64,000 bases of DNA from Caribbeanibacter sp964518305 (GTDB taxonomy: Bacteria > Gemmatimonadota > Gemmatimonadetes > Palauibacterales > Palauibacteraceae): NCBI GenBank assembly GCA_964518305.1, contig CAZFDK010000007.1, positions 1 to 64,000 on the forward strand. Reading direction: 5' to 3'. Below the pieces are notes generated by a model, which was given only the letters and a program-made list of their open reading frames with translations, had not been told where the DNA came from and searched no databases. Numbering within the stretch: the stretch's first letter is position 1; every line of letters begins with the position of its first letter. The translations under genes and the position numbers were made by a program. Below are positions 49,731-58,879 of this stretch, piece by piece.

Positions 49731-50528
49731 TCATCCCGTCAGCTCGACGTCGTGGTCGGGAGGCTTGACCGCCAGGCGTCCGGTGTAGTCGATGCGGTGG
49801 AGGTAGGGGGGAGGCTCCCGCTCGCCCATGAACTCGTCCACGGCCCGGCGGGCGCCCTTCCAGTGTCCGTAGTCGTCGACGATCAGGATGCCACCGGGGA
49901 CCAGGCGAGGGTAGAGGTGCTCCAGCTCGTGCCGGGTGGATTCGTACCAGTCGGTGTCCAGCCGGAGGAGGGCCACCCGCTCGGGCCGCTGGCCGGGCAG
50001 GGTCTCCTGGACGCGGCCCCGAACGTAGCGCACGAGGTCCGGCGAGTACCCGGTGCTCTCCATGTTGGCGCGCACCTCGTCGAGGGGAGCGTAGCCCCAT
50101 CGGTTGTGGTCCTCCTCCTGCCGCCTCCGCCACCGGTGAAGGGGGCGGAGGCCGAAGACGCTCTCGTCCTGCGGTCCGGGCTCCTCCATTCCGGTGAAGG
50201 TGTCGTAGAGCCACAGGTCGCGGCCGGCGTCGCCGTCGCGCTGGAGCTGGAGCGCGGCCAGCATCATGCTCCCGCCACGGAGCACCCCGCACTCCACCAC
50301 AGCGCCCGGCAGGCCGCGCCGGGCGATCCACCGTGTGGCCCGATACAAGGCGTACATCCGCTCCACGGAGGTGACGGTGTACGGACGGCATACCTCGTAC
50401 AGCTCCATGAAGGCGTCGTCCTCCAGCAGGTCCACATGGCGCCCGGCAGCCTTCCGCATCAGCTTCCGGGGGTGGAGCTCCTCCCGGAGCCGCCGGAGGA
50501 GATGCCGGGCCCAGTGGGCGAGCCTCAC
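49731..50528 (-). CDS. TylF-type SAM-dependent O-methyltransferase
   Basis: This 265-residue protein has the TylF/macrocin-O-methyltransferase marks: GLPGAVVECGVLRGGSMMLA (SAM loop), LWLYDTFTGMEEPGPQDES, VALLRLDTDWYESTRHELEH, LYPRLVPGGILIVDDYGHWK and GARRAVDEF. Such enzymes methylate sugar hydroxyls of natural products or surface glycans. It is followed on the minus strand by the small hypothetical protein and preceded by the decarboxylase. Confidence 0.87.
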   Translation of the reverse strand: MRLAHWARHLLRRLREELHPRKLMRKAAGRHVDLLEDDAFMELYEVCRPYTVTSVERMYALYRATRWIARRGLPGAVVECGVLRGGSMMLAALQLQRDGDAGRDLWLYDTFTGMEEPGPQDESVFGLRPLHRWRRRQEEDHNRWGYAPLDEVRANMESTGYSPDLVRYVRGRVQETLPGQRPERVALLRLDTDWYESTRHELEHLYPRLVPGGILIVDDYGHWKGARRAVDEFMGEREPPPYLHRIDYTGRLAVKPPDHDVELTG

Positions 50529-50550
50529 GTCGCCGCGATCCGGGGCGTCC

Positions 50551-52023
50551 TCACGCTGCCGACAGCCCCGTCTCCTCCAGCTCCCGGGCCTTCTCGCTCA
50601 GGATCTCGAGAGCCAGGTCCACGGTGTCGACGTGCGTTCGGAACGCCAGGGCCGCCATGCGAATCACGAAGTGACCGTCCAGTCTCGTGGAGGAGAGGAA
50701 GACCCGCCCGTCCTCGCGGACGGCGTCGACCAGGGCCTCGTTGAAGTCATCGGGGTCGGCACCGGATTCGGGAAGCCAGCGCACGGCTGCCACCGAGAGC
50801 TCGGGCTCGGGGCCCACCTCGAAGCCCCGCTCCCGGCCCCGCTCCCAGAACCGGCGGGCCAGGAGCCGCTTCTCCTCCAGGGCGGCGCGGAACGGCTCCA
50901 CCCCGTACAGCAGCAGGGGGAGCCACAGCCGGAGCCCGCGGAAGTGCTTCGTCAGCTCCGGCGAGAGCTCCGCCGGCGACTCGACCCGTCCGGCCTCCGC
51001 CTCCAGAACGTCCTGCATGTAGTCGGCGCGGTAGCGGTGCGCCCGGTGGAGGGCGGACCGGTCCTTCACCAGCACCGCTCCGGTGCCGTAGGGGAGGAAG
51101 AGGCCCTTGTGCGGGTCCAGGACCAGCGAGTCCGACCGGGCCATCCCGGAGAGCAGCTCCCGGCAGGAGTCGCAGAGCGCGAAGAATCCGCCGTACGCGG
51201 CGTCCACGTGGAACCAGAGCCCGCAGCGCTCGGCCACGTCGCCGATCTCCTCCAGCGGGTCCACGGCCCCCACGTCGGTGGTACCGGCGGACCCCACTAC
51301 CATCCACGGCCGGAGGCCGGAGCGACGGTCCCGCTCCACGGCCTCCTCCAGGGCGCCGGGGTCCATGCGGTAGCGGTCGTCCACCGGCACGATCCGCTTC
51401 ACGCTCTCGCCCAGGCCGGCGATCCGGAGCGCCTTGTCCACGCAGTGGTGGGTCTGCTCGGAGACGTATACCACGACGTCCCGGTAGGACTCCGGGTCCA
51501 ACTCCCGGTCCTCCCGGGCCGTGACCACGGCCACCAGGTTCGCGATGCTCCCGCCGGAGGTGAGGTTGCCGCCGGCCCCCTCGGGGTAGCCCACCAGCGC
51601 CGCCATCCAGTCCAGGAGCATGTTCTCCATCTCCACGGCGCCGGGCCCCGTGAACTGGATGCCGGCGTAGCGGTTGGTGACGGCCGCCAGGTAGTCGCCC
51701 AGGGCCGACGGGTAGAGGCCGCCTCCGGGGATGTAGGCCAGGTGTCCGCCGGAGGCGGGATTCAGGCCCGGCGTGTCCACGGCGCGGCGGAGCACGGACA
51801 GCAGCTCGTCGATCTCGCGCCCCTCCTCCCGGATCCGCGTTTCGCGCAGCTGCTCCACCGCGGATCGATCCGTCTGGAAGGCCTCGAGTTCGTCGAGGTG
51901 CCGGAGAAAATCCTCGGAGTAGTCGACCACGGCGTCCCGCATCCGGGCCCGCTCGGCGGCGTCGGGCTCGAGCCGCCGGCTCACCTCCTCCAGCTCGCGA
52001 ATGCGCCGTATGCGCTCGGTCAT
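50551..52023 (-). CDS. PLP-dependent amino-acid decarboxylase (group II, aromatic L-amino-acid type)
   Basis: This 490-residue protein has the PLP lysine motif VLDPHKGLFLPYGTGAVLVK, the pyridine-stacking region EQTHHCVDKALRIAGLG and the Asp contact WFHVDAAYGGFFAL. Substrate-site similarity is to Trp/Tyr/DOPA or related decarboxylases; the exact substrate cannot be told. It begins immediately after the MlrC-like gene stop and precedes the O-methyltransferase, so a small-molecule pathway is possible. Confidence 0.9.
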   Translation of the reverse strand: MTERIRRIRELEEVSRRLEPDAAERARMRDAVVDYSEDFLRHLDELEAFQTDRSAVEQLRETRIREEGREIDELLSVLRRAVDTPGLNPASGGHLAYIPGGGLYPSALGDYLAAVTNRYAGIQFTGPGAVEMENMLLDWMAALVGYPEGAGGNLTSGGSIANLVAVVTAREDRELDPESYRDVVVYVSEQTHHCVDKALRIAGLGESVKRIVPVDDRYRMDPGALEEAVERDRRSGLRPWMVVGSAGTTDVGAVDPLEEIGDVAERCGLWFHVDAAYGGFFALCDSCRELLSGMARSDSLVLDPHKGLFLPYGTGAVLVKDRSALHRAHRYRADYMQDVLEAEAGRVESPAELSPELTKHFRGLRLWLPLLLYGVEPFRAALEEKRLLARRFWERGRERGFEVGPEPELSVAAVRWLPESGADPDDFNEALVDAVREDGRVFLSSTRLDGHFVIRMAALAFRTHVDTVDLALEILSEKARELEETGLSAA

Positions 52024-52025
52024 GT

Positions 52026-53633
52026 CTACTGCTGCGCCGCGGTCTCCATGGCGCTCACCCCCGGGTTCATCGACCGGCCGTGCCAGTCCCCCGGCTCACC
52101 GAAGGGGTACATGCGGTCCAGTGACAGGTGCCGGTAGTCCAGGGCCTCGAGCCGGGTCGTGCCCACGAAGGGGCCGGGGGCGTCGGTGACGATCATGGCC
52201 TCCGCGTAGCCGGTCTCGTCGAAGCCGCGCCGGAAGTGAACGCGGGACTTGAGGACGAAGACGTCGTACCGTTCCGGGTCGATGTCTCCCACCGCCAGGG
52301 CCTCGGGCCGGATGATCTGCTCGTAGGCGGGCGTGATGAACAGCACGTTGCCGTCGCCGTAGCCCACGGCGGCAACGGTGTCGTAGCCGAAGGCGGGGCC
52401 GAGATAGCGGAGGGTGCCGTCGATCCGCACCGGCTCGCCGGCGCTCTCGCCGGTGAAGCCGCCCACCTCGCGGGAGAAGTCGTCGCCGGCTTCGGCGCCG
52501 GCCTCCGCCAGCGCCAACAGGACGTTCTCGTCGCGGAGGGCACCGTAGATCACGTCCCCCACGCTCCGCTCCTTCAGCTCCCGGAGGATCCAGGTGGCGT
52601 CGCCGGGCCGGTCGCTGTAGTCGGCCAGGACCACCGGCGTCGCGCCGGCCTCGACGGAGTCGGTCGCCATGGAGACGGCTTCCTCGGGCATCGGATAGTT
52701 GCCGTGGGCGAACTCCTCGCGCACGCGCCAGATGTAGTCGGCCATGTCCGCGGCGATCGTGTCCGCCAGCGCCCGGTCGTCGTCGGTCATCACGTGGACG
52801 GTGGTCCCCACGTCCGGGACGTCCGACCACGGGTAGCCGTAGAAGACGCTGACGAAGGCGTCGTCCTCACGCGCCTCCCACCGGCGGGCCCGCTCCATGA
52901 TGTCCATCGAGGGCGACTGACCGGTCCACTGGAGGACCGTCGCGGTGGCGACCGGTGGCTTGCGGGTGGTCGTGGTGGGCTCGTACTCGCCGGACATCAC
53001 CAGGCGCAGGAAGCGGGCGGCCCGCTCGCCCTGGAGGTAGGAGTCATAGTGTGGATACCGCTTGGTGGTGAAGGCGCCGTCCGCCCAGCGGAGGAACTCG
53101 CCGTCCTCGTTCCCGTGCAGGTCGAAGGTCCCCACGATGGGGACGTCCGGTCCCACGGTTCCCCGCACCCGGTGCGCGAGCTCCGCCTCGGGACGCGGGA
53201 CGTTCCGGACGGCCATGGCGCCGTGCAGGGCCAGGTAGACGCCGTCCACGGGCATCTCCGCCTCCAGGTCCTTCACGATCATGTCGGCGAAGTGCTCGAA
53301 GGCCTTCTCCGTGTTCCAGCTCCGGGAGGAGCCGCCGAACACCTCGTACGGGGAGCGGAGGCCGACGAGCTGGACGTCTCCGTACTCCCGGGAGCGGTCC
53401 ACGAAGCCCTCGATGTAGGAGCCGGCCTCCAGCACCTCCTGGCCCTCGATGGGTGGGCGGTGGCGGGTCCACGCCTCGATGTCCGTGTCGCCGCCGGGGC
53501 AGAAGGTGCACGTCTCGTGCTGAAGACGCGCGACGGCGACCCGGAACCCGTCCCCGTCCCCGGAGTCCGCGGGCTGGCACGCGGGAAGGAGGAAGAGGGC
53601 GAGGAGGGGAAGGGCGAGGAGGTGCCGCGTCAT
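52026..53633 (-). CDS. secreted MlrC/M81-family protein
   Basis: This 535-residue protein has an N-terminal lipoprotein signal (LLALFLLPACQPADS). The body matches the MlrC family (DUF1485 plus C-terminal part): VAVARLQHETCTFCPG, GVYLALHGAMAV, VGTFDLHGNEDGEF, and late FVLKSRVHFRRGFDE. Zinc-binding His/Asp are in LHGAMAV and DLHGNE. MlrC cleaves linearised microcystin in degraders, but most family members have unknown substrates. An LacI-type palindrome lies 26 bases upstream. Confidence 0.82.
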   Translation of the reverse strand: MTRHLLALPLLALFLLPACQPADSGDGDGFRVAVARLQHETCTFCPGGDTDIEAWTRHRPPIEGQEVLEAGSYIEGFVDRSREYGDVQLVGLRSPYEVFGGSSRSWNTEKAFEHFADMIVKDLEAEMPVDGVYLALHGAMAVRNVPRPEAELAHRVRGTVGPDVPIVGTFDLHGNEDGEFLRWADGAFTTKRYPHYDSYLQGERAARFLRLVMSGEYEPTTTTRKPPVATATVLQWTGQSPSMDIMERARRWEAREDDAFVSVFYGYPWSDVPDVGTTVHVMTDDDRALADTIAADMADYIWRVREEFAHGNYPMPEEAVSMATDSVEAGATPVVLADYSDRPGDATWILRELKERSVGDVIYGALRDENVLLALAEAGAEAGDDFSREVGGFTGESAGEPVRIDGTLRYLGPAFGYDTVAAVGYGDGNVLFITPAYEQIIRPEALAVGDIDPERYDVFVLKSRVHFRRGFDETGYAEAMIVTDAPGPFVGTTRLEALDYRHLSLDRMYPFGEPGDWHGRSMNPGVSAMETAAQQ

Positions 53634-53658
53634 CGTGCTCTCCTGAGCGGAGTGAAGC

Positions 53659-53672
53659 CGAAAGCGCTTTCA
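53659..53672. promoter_or_regulatory. LacI/CRE-type palindrome upstream of the MlrC-like gene
   Basis: GAAAGCGCTTTC (53660-53671) is a perfect 12-bp palindrome with the central CG typical of LacI-family operators; with flanks it reads CGAAAGCGCTTTCA, one base from a consensus CRE site. It lies in the divergent region between the MlrC-like gene and the exonuclease. No LacI regulator is in the window. Confidence 0.45.
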
Positions 53673-53819
53673 GCGGAGGCGAAACTAGGGATCCCCTCCG
53701 GCGGGAGCCAGCGGGAGAGCCGCCCCCCGGCCCGGGTGGGTTCGGCCGTGCGCCTCGAGGCGCTAGGGTAGGGGACCGCGGCCGGAGTACCGCAACCCAC
53801 GCGGAGGAGCACACCGAGG

Positions 53820-54689
53820 ATGCAGCTCGTGGACGCCGGCATGCTGGCCTTCCCCGCCTACCACGCTCTCCAGGGGAAGGTGGACCACCCCCTCACCTAC
53901 CAGCTGCCGCGGATGCTCCGGGCCCGGGTGCGAGAGGTCGGGGACACCTACGCCCTTTTCTGGAACGCCGACCGGCTGCGGAAGCGGGAGATGTGGCCGG
54001 ACTACCGGGACCGGCCGGAGATCTGGGACGAGGCGGGCCGGGAGGACTTCGAGGACGCCCTCGAGCTGCTCTCGGCGTTGGGAGCCGTGCAGTTCCGGAC
54101 GGAGGGGTGGGAGGCCGACCAGGCCCTGGCCGCCGTGACGCACCGGCTGGAGGGCGAAGAGGAGCTCCTCATCCGTTCCGACGACAAGGACTTCATGCAG
54201 CTCCTCTCCGGGTCGACCCGGATGGAGGGGCGCCGCCGCGGCACGGTGCGCTTCTCCGACGTGCGGGAGATCCTGGGGGTCTCCCCTGCCTACGTGGCCG
54301 ATTTTTTGGCCCTGGCCGGCGACGAGGCCGACGGGATTCCTCGCGTCGTGCCTCCGTCGGTGGCCCGGGAGCTGATCGAGAGCCGCGGTCACGTGGACGA
54401 CTGGATCGACCGGGACCTGCGGGTGGACCCGGACGTGCGCGAGGCCATCGAGGAGAACCGGGAGCAGCTCCGTCTGAATCTCCGCCTCGTGGATCTCTCC
54501 GCGGAGGCCGTGGGAGAGCCGCCCTCGCCGCTGCGTGAAGGGGGAGGCGACCCGGAGCGCGCGCGGAAGATCGGGGAGGAGCTCGGCCTCGGCTACCTGA
54601 CCGACGGGGACCCGTCGGAGGAGTTCGGGGTTCTGCTGGACTGGGGGAGGAAGACGCGGGAACGCCTGTCCGAGCTCGGACTGTACTGA
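53820..54689 (+). CDS. stand-alone 5'-3' exonuclease (DNA polymerase I N-domain type)
   Basis: This 289-residue FEN/PIN-type nuclease includes LVDAGMLAFPAYHAL (metal Asp), LFWNADRLRKREMWPDYRDR (substrate-binding helix), EADQALAAV (metal Glu/Asp), LLIRSDDKDFMQLLSG (paired Asp) and the helix-hairpin-helix region ADFLALAGDEADGIPRVVP with metal Asp. It removes RNA primers or flaps, the job of the PolA 5' nuclease or of XNI-type proteins; no polymerase domain is attached. Confidence 0.87.
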   Translation: MQLVDAGMLAFPAYHALQGKVDHPLTYQLPRMLRARVREVGDTYALFWNADRLRKREMWPDYRDRPEIWDEAGREDFEDALELLSALGAVQFRTEGWEADQALAAVTHRLEGEEELLIRSDDKDFMQLLSGSTRMEGRRRGTVRFSDVREILGVSPAYVADFLALAGDEADGIPRVVPPSVARELIESRGHVDDWIDRDLRVDPDVREAIEENREQLRLNLRLVDLSAEAVGEPPSPLREGGGDPERARKIGEELGLGYLTDGDPSEEFGVLLDWGRKTRERLSELGLY

Positions 54690-54713
54690 CGCGCGAAGCT
54701 CTGGTGCCCGGTG

Positions 54714-55136
54714 ATGGACGCCACATCACACACGATTCAGCTCGAGACCGAGGGGAACTGCGACATCCTCGACCTCACCGACTCTCTGCAGGGCATCGTC
54801 GAGGAGAGCGGCGTGGCCCGCGGCCAGGCCAACGCCATGGTCGTGGGCTCCACGGCGGCCCTCTCCACCGTCGAGTACGAGCCCGGCCTGGTGAACCACG
54901 ACATCGAGTCGGCCCTGGAGGACATCGCCCCCGAGGACGGCCACTACGAGCACGAGAAGACCTGGGGCGACGACAACGGGCACAGCCACGTGCGGGCGAC
55001 CCTGCTGGGACCGTCGCTGGCGCTGCCGGTGGTCGACGGCGAGATCCCCTTCGGCACGTGGCAGCAGCCGGTGCTCGTGGACCTGGACACCCGACCCCGG
55101 AGCCGGACGGTGGTCGTGACCGTCGTGGGCGAGTAG
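54714..55136 (+). CDS. YjbQ/UPF0047 family protein
   Basis: This 140-residue protein contains GQANAMVVGSTAALSTVEYE, ALEDIAPEDGHYEHEKTWGD, DNGHSHVRATLLGPSLALPV and GTWQQPVLVDLDTRPRSRTV. The conserved His cluster (H-x-H-V/H-x-R-A) and the W-Q-x-x-x-x-x-D-x-D segment are typical of YjbQ, reported to have weak thiamine-phosphate synthase activity. The start is ATG 54714 (GTG 54711 is adjacent). Confidence 0.9.
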   Translation: MDATSHTIQLETEGNCDILDLTDSLQGIVEESGVARGQANAMVVGSTAALSTVEYEPGLVNHDIESALEDIAPEDGHYEHEKTWGDDNGHSHVRATLLGPSLALPVVDGEIPFGTWQQPVLVDLDTRPRSRTVVVTVVGE

Positions 55137-55213
55137 CCGCTCGTCCGACGCGCCCGGCGCCGGCGCCCCCATCGGTGTCGATGCCGCTTTGTCTCCGATA
55201 AATTCTTCCGACC

Positions 55214-56596
55214 ATGGATGAACGCAGCCTGCTGGTGCTCGTCGTCGACGACGATCCGACGATCCGCGAGGCGCTCAAGATGCGCGTCTCCGCATGGGGA
55301 TACGAGTCCTGTGCCGCGGAGGACATGGAGTCCGCGAAGGAGGTCCTGCACGAGCGCGACCCGGACCTGGTCGTGGCGGACCTGGTCCTCCCGGACGTGG
55401 ACGACCTGGAGCTTCTGGAGCACCTGAAGGAGGACGATCCCGACCGGCCCGTGATCCTGGTCACGGCCCACGGCAGCATCGACGTGGCGGTGGAGGCCAT
55501 GAAGCGGGGCGCCCGGGACTTCCTCACCAAGCCCGTGGACGCCGACAAGCTGGAGGCCCTGCTGGAGTCGGCGGCCGAGGAGCTGGAGCTCAGGGAGCGC
55601 GCCCGGGAGCTGGAGCAGGAGCTGGACTCCGAGGAGGCAGGGCTCGGCTCCCTGGTGGGGCGCACCGACGCCATGGAGACCGTGTTCCGGGCCGTCCGCC
55701 TCCTGGCCGAGAACGACGCCTCGGCCATCATCACCGGCGAGTCGGGGACCGGCAAGGAGGTCGTGGCGCGAACCATCCACGAGCTGAGCGACCGTTCCGA
55801 CGGGCCGTTCGAGGCCGTCAACGCCGCGGCCATCCCCGAGGGGCTCATCGAGAGCGAGCTGTTCGGACACGTGGAGGGGGCGTTCACCGGGGCGAAGCAG
55901 TCCCGACCGGGATATTTCGAGCGTGCCGACGGCGGGACCCTCCTCCTGGACGAGATCTCCGAGATGCCCACGGAGCTGCAGCCCAAGCTGCTCCGAATCA
56001 TCGAGGAGGGGAGCGTCCGGCGCGTGGGCGGCGACGACATGATCCCCTTCGAGGTCCGTGTGCTGGCGGCCACGAACCGGTCTCCGGAGGAGGCCATCGA
56101 GGAGGGATTGCTGCGCGAGGACCTCTTCTACCGACTGAACGTCTTCGAGATACTGGTGCCGCCCCTCAGGAACCGCCGGGACGACATCCCGCTGCTGGCC
56201 CACCACTTCGTCCGCTCGTTCAACGAGAAGCACCAGCTGGAGGTGGAGGGCATCACGGACGAGGCCGAGGAGCTCCTGGAGGCGTACGAGTGGCCGGGGA
56301 ACGTCCGCGAGCTCCGGAACGTGGTCGAGCGTGCCGTGATCGTCACCGGGGAAGGGTGGATCGGGCCCGACGACCTGCCTCCGTACCTGGACGGGGGCGA
56401 CGCCGAGCAGCCGAAGGTCGTGCTCCCGGTCGGGGTCACGGCCCGGCAGGCCGAGAAGAAGCTCATCCTGAAGACGCTGGACCACGTCGGTCACAACAAG
56501 GCCGAGGCCGCCCGCCAGCTCGACCTGGATCCCAAGACCATCCGCAACAAGCTGAAGCGATGGGAGAGAGAGGAGTCGGACGACGGCAGCTCGTGA
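55214..56596 (+). CDS. sigma-54-dependent response regulator (NtrC/GlrR type)
   Basis: This 460-residue regulator has a receiver domain at residues 1-120 (VLVVDDDPTIREAL; phosphoacceptor Asp in LVVADLVLPDVDDLEL; Lys in FLTKPVD), an AAA+ domain at about 140-375 (Walker A ITGESGTGKEVVART, sigma-54 contact loop EGAFTGAK, LLLDEISEMP) and a C-terminal Fis-type helix-turn-helix at about 415-455 (NKAEAARQLDLDPKTIRNKL). It activates sigma-54 promoters when phosphorylated, presumably by the kinase encoded next. Confidence 0.94.
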   Translation: MDERSLLVLVVDDDPTIREALKMRVSAWGYESCAAEDMESAKEVLHERDPDLVVADLVLPDVDDLELLEHLKEDDPDRPVILVTAHGSIDVAVEAMKRGARDFLTKPVDADKLEALLESAAEELELRERARELEQELDSEEAGLGSLVGRTDAMETVFRAVRLLAENDASAIITGESGTGKEVVARTIHELSDRSDGPFEAVNAAAIPEGLIESELFGHVEGAFTGAKQSRPGYFERADGGTLLLDEISEMPTELQPKLLRIIEEGSVRRVGGDDMIPFEVRVLAATNRSPEEAIEEGLLREDLFYRLNVFEILVPPLRNRRDDIPLLAHHFVRSFNEKHQLEVEGITDEAEELLEAYEWPGNVRELRNVVERAVIVTGEGWIGPDDLPPYLDGGDAEQPKVVLPVGVTARQAEKKLILKTLDHVGHNKAEAARQLDLDPKTIRNKLKRWEREESDDGSS

Positions 56597-56671
56597 CGCC
56601 GCTCCCACCGGCAGTCCGCGGCGGGCCATGATACGCGGGCCCGCGCGGCCGAGCGGCGGGGAGGATCGGCC

Positions 56672-58231
56672 GTGAAGGTCTCGACCAAGCTCGCCGCGGG
56701 ATACGGCGGTCTCCTGGTCCTGCTGGGAGGCCTCATCGCCTACCACGTGGTGGCCCTGAACGAGACCGCCGCCACCACGCGCCGACTCACCGGGATCTCG
56801 GCCCGTCTGGCCATCAGCACTACCGATCAGCAGTACTGGCTCGACCAGCTGCAGGAGTACGCCAGCGGGTATCACGTCCTGCCGGCGGACTCCGCCTACC
56901 TGGAGGCGTTCCGCGACGTGAGCAGCCGCTTCGACAGCTCGCTCGCGCGGATTCGCGAGATGGGGCTCACTGACCGCGAGCGGGCGCACATGGTCCGCCT
57001 GGAGCGGACCTGGGAGCGGTTCCGGAAAGCCACGAGCGATCTGGACGCCGCCCTGGCCGCCGAGCCCCCGGACGGCGACCTGAGGGTGCTGGAGAACCGG
57101 TTCCGGCAGCTCCGGAACCGGCGCGAGGCCCTGAGCGAGGCCACCCGCCGGGCCATGCGGGACCACGTGGAGGCGGCCACCAGCGAGGCCGCCACGGCCG
57201 AGAGCGTCTCGTGGGCCGGGCTGGGCGCCGCGGCGCTGCTGGCGGTGGGAGTGTGGGTGTTCATCGTGGGCTCCATCACGCGCTCGCTGAAGCGACTCAC
57301 CGCCGGTACGCGCCGGGTGGCGAAGGGCGACTTCCAGTATCGCCTGGAGCCGGAGGGCGAGGACGAGTTCGCGGAACTGTCCCGGGACTTCAACGAGATG
57401 AACGAGCGCCTCGGCGAGCTCGACCAGCTGAAGCGGGATTTCCTGTCCAAGGTGTCGCACGACCTGAAATCCCCGCTGGCGTCCATCCAGGAGGTGCACA
57501 ACCTCCTGCTCGAGGGTGTGCCGGGAGAGCTGACCCCGGACCAGCGCCGACTCCTGGAGCTGAACCGGCAGAGCGGGGAACGGCTGTCGGAGATGATCCG
57601 AAATCTCCTCGAGGTGTCCCGCTTCGAGGCCGGGGCTCCGCGGCTGGACGTCGAGGAGGTGGACCTGCGGGAGCTCGCCGTCCGCGCCGCCGACCGCTTC
57701 GAGCCGGCGTGCCGGAAGCAGGGGGTGAGGCTCCGACGGTCCCTTCCGCCGGGACCGGTCACGGTGTCGGCCGATCCGGACCGGGCGCGCGAAATCCTGG
57801 ACAACCTCCTCGAGAACGCCCTGAGCTTCTCGCCCGAGGGAGAGTCCGTGGTCATCGAGGTGGCCCGGGCCGAAGCCGGCGCGGAGATCCGGGTGGCGGA
57901 CCGGGGACCCGGCGTTCCGGACGACGAGAAGGAAGAGATCTTCGACCGTTTCTTCCAGGGCGAGGACGGCTCGGAGCGTTCCTCCGGAGGCGGCGGTGTG
58001 GGCCTCGGCCTCACCCTCTGCCGGCAGATCGTGGAGGCCCACGGCGGCGAGATCGGCGTCGAGGACCGGGAGGGAGGCGGGAGCCTGTTCCGGGTCCTCC
58101 TTCCGGCCGCTGGCGACCAGAACGGCGCGGGGGGCGGCGAGAGCGGGGACGGCGGTGACGGCCGGGGCGAGCATCTCGGTCACCCGGAGAGCGACTCGGG
58201 CCCCGCGGAGGAGGAAGCCCGTGTCGGCTGA
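56672..58231 (+). CDS. membrane sensor histidine kinase (GlrK/QseE-like)
   Basis: This 519-residue kinase has TM1 at about residues 10-28, a helical periplasmic domain, TM2 at about 188-205, HAMP at about 208-260, and HisKA with the phospho-His in FLSKVSHDLKSPLASIQEVH. The HATPase N box is ILDNLLENALSFSP, with G boxes VADRGPGVPDDEKEEIFDRF and GVGLGLTLCRQIVEAHGGE. The predicted sensor part is a four-helix bundle with no ligand-binding fold. It is followed by an overlapping lipoprotein gene, as in QseE-QseG. Confidence 0.93.
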   Translation: MKVSTKLAAGYGGLLVLLGGLIAYHVVALNETAATTRRLTGISARLAISTTDQQYWLDQLQEYASGYHVLPADSAYLEAFRDVSSRFDSSLARIREMGLTDRERAHMVRLERTWERFRKATSDLDAALAAEPPDGDLRVLENRFRQLRNRREALSEATRRAMRDHVEAATSEAATAESVSWAGLGAAALLAVGVWVFIVGSITRSLKRLTAGTRRVAKGDFQYRLEPEGEDEFAELSRDFNEMNERLGELDQLKRDFLSKVSHDLKSPLASIQEVHNLLLEGVPGELTPDQRRLLELNRQSGERLSEMIRNLLEVSRFEAGAPRLDVEEVDLRELAVRAADRFEPACRKQGVRLRRSLPPGPVTVSADPDRAREILDNLLENALSFSPEGESVVIEVARAEAGAEIRVADRGPGVPDDEKEEIFDRFFQGEDGSERSSGGGGVGLGLTLCRQIVEAHGGEIGVEDREGGGSLFRVLLPAAGDQNGAGGGESGDGGDGRGEHLGHPESDSGPAEEEARVG

Positions 58232-58862
58232 TCCCTCCGGCGGTGCGGTTCCCCCCGGACGTCCGATGCGGCGCCGTTCCGGGGCCACGGTCCTGGCCCT
58301 CCTGGCCGCGGCCGTGCTCTCCGGGTGCGCCGGGGGCTTCCTGGGTTCGGGCAACTCCTTCGAACGTGCCTTCGAGTCCGGCCGGTACGAGGCGGCCGTG
58401 GCCACCTTCGCCCGGGACAGCTCCCTGCACACGCAGGAGGAGCCGCTCTTCCGCGTCGGGATCCTCCGCGCCACGCCGGATCGCCCCTTCTACGACCCGG
58501 TTCGCTCCAGGAGGCTGCTGAACCGCCTGCTGAACCTGCATCCCGATACGGAGTTCCGCGCCTACGCCGAGGGCCTGCTCTCCCTGCTGGACCGGATGGA
58601 GGAGACGTCCTCACGCGTGGCGGCGCTCCGGGAGGAGCTGGCCGAGACGGAGGCCCGGACCGACAGCCTGCGTGAGGCGCTCCTGGAGACCGGCGTCCGG
58701 GTGGACAGCCTCGAGGAGGAGCTTGCGGCCGCCGAGGGGCTGGAGAAGAAGCTCGAGGCGGCGTTGGACAGGGCGGCGCGACTCGAGAAGCAGCTCGAAC
58801 AGCTGAAGCAGGTACACCTGCGCCAGCCCCCGGACACGGGGGGCGCCGGGCGCAGGCGCTGA
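58221..58862 (+). CDS. QseG-like coiled-coil lipoprotein
   Basis: This 213-residue lipoprotein has a lipobox (AVLSGCAGG), a TPR-like region at residues 40-115 (FERAFESGRYEAAVATFARD, RRLLNRLLNLHPDTEFRAYA) and a long C-terminal coiled coil (about 118-198) with a heptad pattern. GTG 58221 has GGAGGA six bases upstream and overlaps the kinase stop. Position and make-up resemble QseG/YfhG, the outer-membrane lipoprotein that controls QseE/GlrK activity. Confidence 0.72.
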   Translation: MSADPSGGAVPPGRPMRRRSGATVLALLAAAVLSGCAGGFLGSGNSFERAFESGRYEAAVATFARDSSLHTQEEPLFRVGILRATPDRPFYDPVRSRRLLNRLLNLHPDTEFRAYAEGLLSLLDRMEETSSRVAALREELAETEARTDSLREALLETGVRVDSLEEELAAAEGLEKKLEAALDRAARLEKQLEQLKQVHLRQPPDTGGAGRRR

Positions 58863-58879
58863 CGGGAGGCCGATGCAGT

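Noticed and set aside
54944..58474. A 1176-codon minus-strand open frame opposite the regulator and kinase
   Set aside because: It is antisense to two clear genes with all domain motifs; a product of codon bias.
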